A stretch of 64,000 nucleotides of DNA from Xanthostigma xanthostigma (lineage: Eukaryota; Arthropoda; Insecta; Raphidioptera; Raphidiidae). A program made the translations under genes and the position numbers. The notes beneath the pieces were generated by a model. The model had not been told where the DNA came from, ran no database searches, and saw only the letters and a list, made by a program, of their open reading frames with translations. Each line of letters opens with the position of its first letter. Position 1 is the stretch's first letter. Of the stretch, positions 55,955-64,000 are shown piece by piece. The stretch is from contig OY754467.1 in NCBI GenBank assembly GCA_963575645.1, forward strand, positions 32,113,108-32,177,107, written 5' to 3'.

Positions 55955-56552
55955 AAAAACGAATGTGCTTTAGACCACACGACTGAAGTAAAACTTCTTC
56001 CTGCCATAATTTGTTATTATTCACCCGAAAATTCACAAAATATGAACTTTAAAATGATTTTACAATTTTATTCACTTTAAACGTAGAATATTTAATGTAT
56101 AAAATTGTTCAAGAACGAAATGAACAGTCTAATGTAAGATGAAAGAAATATAAACATAAAGATAATGAAAATAAAAGCAATACATTGCAAGTACTTAGCT
56201 CTCGTGGGATTTTAAGTGTAAATCTTTATGAAATCTTATTTAAAGTAGGTTTACAAAACTTTTTTTTGTCACCCGATAGCGCCACTGGCAAGTAAAGTAT
56301 GTCTCATTCTATTGTTAGTACTGCTTATATTTTCGGCCACCTGATGACGCTACTAGCCAGTGAAGTATTTGTTCGGCCACCTGATGGCGCCACTAACCAG
56401 TAAAGTATTTGTCATCCTCTTTCTATTTTCACTAACTTATATCTCTCTCTCAACTTCCGTTCGCCTCGCCCGATCACACTTCCATAAATCTCTCGTCAGG
56501 CATTCACCAGCTTACTCCCCAAGTCAAGTGTGCGTAAAGAAGTTTTACTTCA
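55955..56552. repeat. Dispersed repeat G, copy 2
   Basis: GTGCTTTAGACCACACGACT, GAAGTAAAACTTCTTCCTG at the start; CGCCCGATCACAC, GCATTCACCAGCTTACTCCC, AAGAAGTTTTACTTC at the end. An inner imperfect duplication (CCACCTGATGRCGC.CTA, CCAGT.AAGTATTTG) near 56337-56412 is absent from copy 1. Confidence 0.7.
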
Positions 56553-57097
56553 AAAAGGCATATGTTTTGTAAAGAACACGGCTGAGGTGAATACTTCGTA
56601 CACTAAGAAAATACACTTTCAAAGTAGCATATGAAGTAGTCCCATCAAAAATATGTGTTTCTTCTACGTGTCTTGTTTTGTAGACCATTCTCAATGTTAG
56701 AACTAGTTCCAGAAATCATAAACTGAGTGTGATGCAATATTGGATGTCCTAGTCAAGACATGCTGGCTCGTCGAATCAGTGGACCCATTTCTTTTTCTAA
56801 TCGGTGCACGAATTATGTAAAAATTGTCCTGTCTATATTGGCCGTGATGCGTATGATACCGATATACGATTTTGAGATCAAATCGTTTTAAGATCGTCAG
56901 ATGTAACTACCAATAGAGTAAAGGCCGCACACTCCACGCTAAAATACACGACTGATGTAGACGGAAAACTTTGAGGAGCTGCGTACGATAAATCATCCAA
57001 GATCGCGCGTTGTCGAAACAAAACATAGAAGTAGAAATCTGAATCATCGCATGCAATCATCGTATAATTCTAAATAAGTAGTTTTCATTTTCTACAG
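56553..57097. other. Intergenic or intronic, no feature recognised
   Basis: More even composition than average; ends in acceptor-like TTTTCATTTTCTACAG. Confidence 0.3.
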
Positions 57098-57183
57098 ATC
57101 ATTTACCCAACCCTGCTGAACAGGTAAGGTCGTCTCTCCAGCAGTTAGCAGAATGCAGATTACTCCGCAGGAGACGTGGGTAG
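57098..57183 (+). CDS. Candidate terminal exon, unknown protein
   Basis: After a good acceptor (TTTTCTACAG) a GC-richer segment is open in one frame (one base carried from a previous exon): HLPNPAEQVRSSLQQLAECR, then LLRRRRG and TAG at 57181. A consensus donor CAG|GTAAGG at 57123 would alternatively make a 26-base exon. No family was recognised. Could be the 3-prime end of a + strand gene or a chance island. Confidence 0.22.
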
Positions 57184-57755
57184 AATTCCTGCAGCGACAA
57201 ACGCAAACTTCCAATCGCTTTGCCGCGCGATCCGCCGGTTGTGTGAATCGTAACAAGGTGGAACACACGTAACAACTGTAATGTTATGTTATGTTACATA
57301 TTATGTATGCAATGCGTATTTTGTATGTCAATTTTTTGTAGGTTTCTGTGACAGGTGTGATCAGTTATCTGAAATTCGTAAGTGTCAATAACTTTTAAGT
57401 ATTTTTTTTTGCGTTATCTCTATTGATTAGAAATAATTTCACGTAACTAACGCGGTTTAGACGTCTCTATACAAGGAAGAAAGTTTTGTACGTATATTAC
57501 GTACCATTTGTAAATTATTTTTCGCCAATTAGATTGCATTTTGGTGCCTCTTAAGGCTTATCTTTAACTGTCCGGCATTTAATTCTGTTTGTTTGTCTAT
57601 ATGTTCTGTTGTTTCGTAATTTAGCAATTTTTATTACATTTGGCAAGGATATTGTTCAAATCCAGGACGAAACCAACTTTTTTGTGGTTAAAGCCGCCGT
57701 GAATTGAGAGTGGAGCAAAGTTTCATAAATACAAAAAATACTGTAACAAAACTGC
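57184..57755. other. Intergenic, no feature recognised
   Basis: GC-richer until 57260, then AT-rich. If 57098-57183 is an exon, the first part would be its 3-prime UTR. Confidence 0.3.
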
Positions 57756-58425
57756 TGTAGTCCGTGGCGGAAATTATTTATTTACAATATTAACTGTTTA
57801 ACAAACAGTAAAAAACACACAAACGAAAGCGTATAACGTTAACAGAAATAAAACTAATAGTTCTAGATTATAAAATAAAAGACTAAGTAACAGAGAATAA
57901 AGAGTCGCTAAATTATGTACAAAGAAATATTTACAACACACAGGAACGCAACACAGAGTTTATCAGCGCACTTGTCTACTCAAACACACAGGAACACAAC
58001 ACAGAGTTTATCAGCGCAATTGTCTATTCACTATAAGTTATTTATTTAAAACCACTCACTAGAGTTATATTTATTTCCACAGATTAACGGAATTTATGTT
58101 GTAATGCCAGAGCACTGTGTCAACGCAACGAACAGCTTCAATAACTGACTGACCTCACTTCCTCCCTCTGTTCGCCTTTTTTAAAGTTTTCGGTCTATGC
58201 TTCCAGAAAGTTCGAATCGAGATTTCCTTTCCTCTCCATGCGGGCGAGTCTCTAAGATCGAGTGCTGGCTACCTGCATCCATTGTTGCTTGCCTTTACAT
58301 GCGTGGGAGTCTCTAACGGTCGGATGTCCGTTACCTGCTTTCATTGTTGTTAGTTAACCCTCGAGTATTGTGTAGACTTTTCTAAAAACTCCCATAGGCG
58401 CATCACTGTGGGGAAATGCGCAACA
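57756..58425 (-). mobile_element. Solo LTR candidate
   Basis: On the minus strand it runs TGTTGCGCATTTCCCC to CCACGGACTACA, so TG...CA-bounded with a short inverted TGTTG/TGTAG end. A TATA-like CTTTAAAAAAGGCG is followed about 30 bases on by an arthropod-type initiator TCAGTCAGTT, and then AATAAA. This order (U3, promoter, R, poly-A signal) fits an LTR. No flanking duplication or primer-binding site was found. Confidence 0.45.
57935..58029. repeat. Tandem duplication, 48-bp unit, two copies
   Basis: AACACACAGGAAC.CAACACA, GAGTTTATCAGCGCA.TTGTC repeats at 57935 and 57983 with three differences. A second, more diverged duplication (CATGCG.G..GAGTCTCTAA, ..TACCTGC.T.CATTGTTG) spans 58235-58350. 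Confidence 0.85.
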
Positions 58426-59065
58426 ATACAATAAACTTTAATGCATATAAAATGTAGAAAACTATCTTTCTTTTAAAAATTCAGATATCGAAATTAGATT
58501 CCATTTTGAAAAAATCGCCTGATACTGGAGCCGGAGCTGACCCTCATTCCTTATGGAGCTATTCTTTCAAAAAGTCGGATACTGGACCCAGACCTAGCTA
58601 CGACTAAATCCACGAATTGGACGGTTACCAGAACCCTATTTAGCTTTGACAAAAATGTCAAAATGCGACTCACAAGTAACAGTCCCAAAACCGTTCCATC
58701 TATGATGGTTTCATCATGTCGAATTTACATAATATGTGCGCAGAATTAAAAAAAGTAAACTTTTTTTTATCTGATGCATAATGTAATACATGGGAGGTTA
58801 TAAATAATAAAGATATAAGTAATTGAACAGCTTATTTAACGGGTTTGCTTAAATTTATGCGAAATATTTTTTACTTTTTTTATAGAGTCACTTACAATTT
58901 TCAAATACATTATTGATGTTTATAAAAAAATTAAAATATTACAAACATATTTTATTTCTATAACAATAACTGACATTTAATATTTTTTTTTGCAAATACA
59001 TAATACATGATGCCAATTTGGACAAATTGTTCTTTACTTTGTTCAAGAGTATGAATGGTACTTAC
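58426..59065. other. Intergenic or intronic, no feature recognised
   Basis: AT-rich; no downstream exon for the minus-strand candidate was recognised. Confidence 0.3.
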
Positions 59066-59251
59066 CTCGTAAAAAATTAGATTATAAAAATTGCTGTGCT
59101 GTTTAAACACTGTGACGTCAATAAACCGCGCTGACATCGAAGGTGTTGGTAAATTAGGTTTCTTGGCCACGTACTTTTTAATACTTGCATTAGAGTGATC
59201 ACCACAAAAATAAGCACTTTTGACGTCAATGTTACCAAATAATAAAACCAT
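59066..59251 (-). CDS. Candidate coding exon, minus strand, unknown protein
   Basis: An AUG in strong context (GTCCATGG) opens 62 codons that run in phase 0 to a perfect donor TTTTACGAG|GTAAGTACC. The peptide (MVLLFGNIDVKSAYFCGDHS at the start, KKPNLPTPSMSARFIDVTVF in the middle) is compositionally ordinary, unlike AT-driven noise. The frame stays open upstream to 59320, so the exon may begin earlier, e.g. after CAACTTCAG-like sequence near 59310. No family recognised. Confidence 0.4.
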
Positions 59252-59977
59252 GGACGTATGCAAAGAGAAGCAGGGGAGAGCAGTTGCATGGAATACAATG
59301 TGAAAATTTCTGAAGTTCAAGTTTATCTCATACTAATTAATTTTATTTTCTGTTATTGAACTTTGACGCCTGGGAATTCTCCAAATTGTAGTATCATAAC
59401 CAGATGGCATTTACTCTCATAAGTTCTGCCCCTCCCCGTACGCCCTGAATACTGTTTAAAATGCAGGTAGGAACACAGACTTTAATAAATTACTAGCTCT
59501 ACGGTGTATGTTCATTGAAAAGTTCAGTGGAAGCCACTGAAACTTTCCTGACAAGAGAAAAGTCTTGAAGGAAACATTTAATAATTTTCAGATTTTACAG
59601 TTTTGTTTAAATCGATTTATTTTCGTTTGGAGAAATAAAAATATGATAAAAAATGTTTCTTCATACCTCGGAAAGTGCACCAATTGCAAGGCAGAAAGTC
59701 TAACATTTACTCCTTGGTGGGATTACACGCAGTATGATGCGGGAAGTACGTATGTTCGTGCGGTAGTAAAGCAAAAACAATTAATCAACCGTTGTTTAGA
59801 TGCCGTTTTCATAGCAACCTTATTACATTTTAGCTAATAGTCACGAACAGCTGTTATTATTGTTTTTACGTATAACCTCAAAGCTTCTTGCTTGGAATTT
59901 ATCTGTGTTTTTAGGTAATTAATTAATTAATGTATTTAATAAGCGTGCTTATATGACCGAGGTGAAGAAAAATAGTT
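59252..59977. other. Intergenic; one unassigned frame
   Basis: The + strand frame 59565-59837 contains GKCTNCKAESLTFTPWWDYT and KQKQLINR. Part of it reads like protein rather than noise, but no domain was recognised and no splice sites settle it. Confidence 0.25.
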
Positions 59978-60072
59978 TACACCACACTGGCCGAAAGTGT
60001 GATACCTTGTCCTTCGCGCCAGGCATCATGGCGCACAGGGCAAGATATCACACTTTCGACCCATGTGGTGTA
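59978..60072. ncRNA. 95-nt long hairpin, pre-miRNA-like
   Basis: 43-base arms (59978-60020 and 60030-60072) pair with about eight mismatches and a 9-base loop (AGGCATCAT). Exact segments are TACACCACA, CGAAAGTGTGATA, CTTG and GCGCC. Single copy in the window and GC-richer than the surroundings. It has the size and near-continuous pairing of an animal miRNA precursor, but a short MITE would look the same. Confidence 0.4.
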
Positions 60073-60316
60073 CGTACTCTTATGCAAGTACCGTATTGGA
60101 AGGTTTTGACCAGATTTTGATATTTACAAAATTATAGTACTCGGATATTGCCGAAGATAAAGTATTTTAGATCGAATAATGTAATATAGTATAGTTTGTG
60201 TATTTCGCTAGTAAATGCAGTTTTATGTACGCGGTTCATATTATGTTAAAACGAGAGACTAGCGAGTTTTAACCTTTACACGAGCCATAATAGTATAACG
60301 AGCAAGTTATATATTA
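60073..60316. other. AT-rich spacer
   Basis: Nothing recognised. Confidence 0.3.
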
Positions 60317-60685
60317 TAGTAGAACCTCGATAAGTTAAAGTGCAAGGAAAACGTTGAAAAGTTAAGTTTATAGAGAGTTGGAGTTAGAGGGGTTTTGGAA
60401 GTTTAATTTTTAATTTAACGAGGTTCAACTGTTCTAATAGTGAAAATTAGTAAAGTTCTTGGCAAAACCTTTCGTTTGTATAATTATTCACGATGACTCA
60501 CTGATAATACTTTAATTATGGGGGTCACCAAAATATTATTTTAAGTTATCGAGGGCCAACGCTTTAAATATTTGCTTGTTTCCAAGGTTTTGTGCTTTAA
60601 GTAATGGAGTTTTTAGGCTTTGAGGGGAAGGGAATTAAAAAAAATGTTAAGTTACAGAGGTTTTTAACTTATCGAGGTTCTACTG
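60317..60685. mobile_element. pogo/Tigger-type MITE
   Basis: TAGTAGAACCTCGATAAGTTA at the left (first base changed) and, reversed, CAGTAGAACCTCGATAAGTTA at the right lie between TA dinucleotides. CAGTAGAACCTCGAT is the familiar start of pogo/Tigger-group ends. 369 bp, no transposase; inner TTAACGAGGTTCAACTG repeats the end motif. Confidence 0.8.
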
Positions 60686-62615
60686 TACTACATTTTTTGC
60701 ACATACCCTCTATAAAATAGCTTATTTTTACATAGTTCTAAATATTTTTGGCAGTTCACTTCCAATTGTAGATTGCGTTGGATATTCATACATTTACTAT
60801 GGGAATGGTAGTATGGTTACGTTTCGCATTTCTTTTGTTTTACTTTACGCACTAGTGCACAATTGGTCATTTTACTACCGCTAAACAGACAGCTATTTTG
60901 TAGAAGTATATTATGTACTACGATTTTACCTAAAAACGGATAATCAAAACTGACGATATAAGGTCTTCCCATTAGTTAGAAACTTATATTTTACTTTTTT
61001 TATAGAAAATATGAGCAAAATTTTAAAATATCAGGAATTTAAAACTGAATCATGTCACATGCATATTTACCGCTGTTTAGACCCAAACATGCTATTTAAT
61101 TATTACCTAATCAAAAAAACTAAATTCAAAGTTATTCTAAACTTTTGTTGGTGCATATATTTTAATAAACTTGAACCTGTTACCAACATTTAATAATGAT
61201 AACATTATTTGTATTAAAAAAAAAACTGACTAATTTAAACAACTGACATGCGAACTTATTTCAAGGCCATCTACTTACGCACTTACGCATAATTATACGG
61301 CAGATTCTGAATAAATAATTATGGTTATCAATCAACATGTTAAACTGTGGCCTACGAGTACTATACGCTGGAAACGCACTAGAAACATAGGCGCCGTGTG
61401 GCTCAAAATGTTGTAGGAGAGGGAGCTCAATTAGAATATGGTATTTGAGCTAGGCAAGATTATATTACACCAACTTTGTGGTCGGATTCGACAGAGCAGT
61501 TTTTGATTTGAAAACAAAATTATCAAGAACTAAACATTTCTCATTACACTTTAATTGTATTATAGTTTAGACAGTAGCCAGTAGCGTACATCAGTTCAGA
61601 TCAGACGAGTGCGTAATTTTCGACTTTCTTTAAATGTTTGCTCTTAAAATTGTTATTTATAAATCAAACCAATCATTTCTGATTTTATATTCGGCAAATT
61701 ACCGTATTCACATAATTTAATTATAATTTATTTTTTATAGTATCAAATATAGTATAAATACCTATTCTATTTTGTTTTACTATTCCTAACTAGTGCGTAA
61801 TTACTAATGAGTCACTTTATAAACTTGTATACAAACATGTAAATCAGTTATTTGATAGGTGGTAGTGCAAAAAGAGTTTAACAAATCAGTGCATCCAAAC
61901 AAACATCTTTATCGTATATAATATGCAGAATACTTAGTAGATATAAGTGCCATTTTAATGTTAAATCTGAAAGTAATTTTGTAAATTATAGTTTGATTGG
62001 TTATATAATTTTCATTTTCAAATCGCAAAACAATATTAATTTCGAATGATATGTCCAATTTTAACCTTAAAGAGCATCATAATTAATAAAACTTGATAAT
62101 TAAATGCAGGAACTATAAGGAATAGGGGCGCCTACATCACGATTTGTCTATACTCCATTTTTTCCTAAGTTCTCTTAAAGTAGCACCGGACATATTATTT
62201 TGCTGCACCATAAAATAGACATAATTCATCAATCAAATTCATGCAGAGCTTTCGGCAGATTTGTTAAGAATAAATTGCTTGGGTTCTTTATTATTTCTGA
62301 TGCTAATTGACGGATGTAACATGATGAGGCGTATAAAAACTGCCGGTATACAAAAAATAAAAATAATTACAACATTAAAGTTAGGATTGGTTTATGAATT
62401 TCAGACACGAACACAATATTATGTAAAACTTGTTAGTTTTTTATGTGTTAATTGCTTACACTTGGGTGAAACATTTATCATGTGCCGAAATAATTATTAT
62501 TGCAGTTGAAACTAGCTTGTTTTATTAGTTAACCACTGGAATATGTATATTTTAACGTAACAAAAAAAAAAAAAAAATTACGGACAAGTGCGAGTACAGC
62601 TTGGGTTTGAGGATT
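60686..62615. other. AT-rich intergenic, no feature recognised
   Basis: Frames at 61011-61193 and 62261-62509 have no motif. No repeat partner seen in 1.9 kb, the longest repeat-poor stretch of the right half. Confidence 0.3.
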
Positions 62616-62683
62616 CCGTAAATGCAAAAATACATTTGTAATGCATCAATGTATGAATTACAATTGTATTTTTGCATTTACGG
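62616..62683. repeat. 68-nt hairpin
   Basis: CCGTAAATGCAAAAATACA and TTTGTAAT pair with ATTACAA and TGTATTTTTGCATTTACGG; loop of about 14 bases. Preceded by GGACAAGTGCGAGTACAGC, a style common in insect MITE ends. Confidence 0.65.
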
Positions 62684-62900
62684 TATTCACCGATAATTCT
62701 TCTATCCTACTAGATACAAAAAAGTATGAATAGTTTTTTCTTCAACTCGAATTTTACTATTGGAAGATATATTTTTTAAGTGTATATGCATTTTTTTAAT
62801 AGAATACTAGAATAACTTACAGGTGTAGCCACCGTTCGCACCATTGTTAAGAAACACCCATTGTTACATTGCATATTAGAAAAATTTATTTCTCAAACAA

Positions 62901-62975
62901 TGTCACCATCGGGATACGAACCCCGAATCTTTCCACTATCGCGGCGGACTGAGTTACATTACTCCACAGTGACAC
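62901..62975 (-). pseudogene. tRNA-like sequence with foldable arms, copy 1
   Basis: Minus strand: acceptor TGTCACT/GGTGACA (seven pairs, one G-U), D-stem GAGT/ACTC, anticodon stem TCCGC/GTGGA with loop CGCGATA, five-base variable loop, T-stem TCGGG/CCCGA with GTTCGTAT. The anticodon would be CGA, but position 33 is not T and there is no Ser-type long variable arm. Confidence 0.55.
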
Positions 62976-63351
62976 AACAAGATCGATTCATCATTCTAAT
63001 ATATAGCAATTTGTAACTGTTTATTTCACATCATGCGAGAGCTAATTTTATTTTAGGTAACGCTAGATATGAACCTTCACAGAAGTGAGAGTTATAGGTG
63101 AATCAAAGATGAAATATGTTTCATTAATTAATTATCAGTCTTAAATCACAGATTTTATTTCTGTTTTAATTAAGACATCTAATGTTGAAACTTATGGCTG
63201 AAAACTTTTTCTAAATATTTATGGTGAATTTTCATACGATATAGGACGTATAACTATAACAAATAACTTACAGGTGTAGCCACCGTTCGCACCATTGTTA
63301 AGAAACACCCATTGTTACATTGCATATTAGAAAAATTTATTTCTCAAACAA

Positions 63352-63426
63352 TGTCACCATCGGGATACGAACCCCGAATCTTTCCACTATCGCGGCGGAC
63401 TGAGTTACATTACTCCACAGTGACAC
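63352..63426 (-). pseudogene. tRNA-like sequence with foldable arms, copy 2
   Basis: Identical to the copy at 62901-62975 as read. Its position inside an intact inverted-end element shows the tRNA-like part travels with the element. Confidence 0.55.
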
Positions 63427-63633
63427 AACAAGATCAATTCATCATTCTAATATATAGCAATTTGTAACTGTTTATTTCACATCATGCGAGAGCTAATTTT
63501 ATTTTAGGTAACGCTAGATATGAACCTTCACAGAAGTGAGAGTGGGTGTTTCTTAACAATGGTGCGAACGGTGGCTACACCTGTAAGTTATTTGTTATAG
63601 TTATACGTCCTATATCGTATGAAAATTCACCAT

Positions 63634-64000
63634 GAATACTAGAATTATTATATCGGTGAACACACTATATAAAAAATCGTCTTTTCTGAAGTCAACTAAA
63701 AACGACTAAACCAATTTTAGGAGAAATTATATGGGACCAGTCCAACAAAAATGTGAACATGACGTCGAAGTTCTAATCAGTTCAAAACTGGCGAAGTTAT
63801 CGCGGAATATACAATTGAATCGAATTGTATAACCTACTTTTTTTGAAAGCGGTTAAAAATAATCAAAAAAAAAAAATAATAAAGAGAGGTGTAGCGTCTT
63901 TAACAATATAATTGAAAAAAGGTGGACCCTTATTCGAATTATTTGATGTTTGATCAGTGTTTATAATATGGGTTGATAAAAAACTTTTCTTTTTATTTTA
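63634..64000. other. AT-rich right edge, degenerate repeat
   Basis: TTTTTTTGAAAGCGGTTAAA near 63838 resembles a common insect MITE end. No gene. Confidence 0.3.

Larger units (their letters stand above)
62811..63633. mobile_element. Recently rearranged element: 282-bp direct repeats plus 90-bp inverted ends
   Basis: 62811-63092 and 63262-63543 are direct repeats with one difference seen. 63221-63310 and 63544-63633 are exact 90-bp inverted repeats. Thus 63221-63633 is a complete inverted-end element; the left unit is a copy lacking its outer end. GAATACTAGAAT flanks the whole (62802-62813, 63634-63645). Each direct repeat holds a minus-strand tRNA-like sequence. Confidence 0.8.

Noticed and set aside
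60040-60072. miR-2 family membership of the 95-nt hairpin
   Set aside because: The TATCACA string is reminiscent, but the next base and the rest differ, and the arm position is not established.

Overview
This window is eukaryotic, almost certainly insect, nuclear DNA. It is AT-rich, its one recognisable gene is split by short GT-AG introns, and most of the rest is DNA-transposon debris. Which insect order it comes from cannot be settled by reading. Several repeat styles (CTAG-ended Helitrons, TA-flanked hairpin MITEs, 8-bp-TSD hAT MITEs) are common in Lepidoptera and Hemiptera.

Positions 961-3526 hold the last five visible exons of a PDXDC1-type gene (pyridoxal-dependent decarboxylase domain-containing protein 1) on the + strand. 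The exons join in frame to 397 codons and a TAG. The upstream exons lie left of the window or in unread intron. A 266-bp hAT-type MITE sits in the last intron.

From 3.5 kb to the right edge no complete protein gene is visible. Three exon-like islands with good splice signals (23191-23281 +, 57098-57183 +, 59066-59251 -) may belong to genes with long, repeat-filled introns. Other coding relics are a frameshifted C2H2 zinc-finger fragment (35.4-35.8 kb), a mariner-like transposase pseudogene (23.4-24.2 kb), two hAT C-terminal fragments (20.9 and 52.4 kb) and a THAP-like 32-codon ORF kept in two repeat copies (5.6 and 30.0 kb).

The repeat landscape is nested. Large hairpin (foldback) elements lie at 6.9, 9.0-11.5, 13.1-14.8, 19.8-20.5, 27.5-28.2, 30.4-31.4, 33.7-34.4 and 46.8-47.2 kb. 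hAT-type elements with 8-bp target duplications lie at 3.0, 20.7-21.4, 21.7-22.4, 44.7, 50.9-51.3 and 52.1-52.8 kb, plus a larger candidate at 19.6-21.7 kb that contains two others. Helitron-like copies lie at 33.0-33.6, 34.75 and 39.5 kb, a solo-LTR candidate at 57.8-58.4 kb and a pogo-like MITE at 60.3 kb.

Two themes stand out. First, about ten tRNA-like sequences of different identity (Gln-, Gly-, Pro-, Lys-, Thr- and Ser/Leu-like) are embedded in these elements. They include one family (27.4-29.1 and 54.3-55.3 kb) whose two copies differ in tRNA content, and a Helitron carrying a tRNA-Lys-like segment. Second, hammerhead-ribozyme-like motifs (CTGAAGA, stem, GAAACG) occur five times, mostly as mirrored pairs inside palindromes, as expected for Penelope-like or retrozyme-type terminal repeats. 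All family names rest on motif recognition only; no database search was possible.
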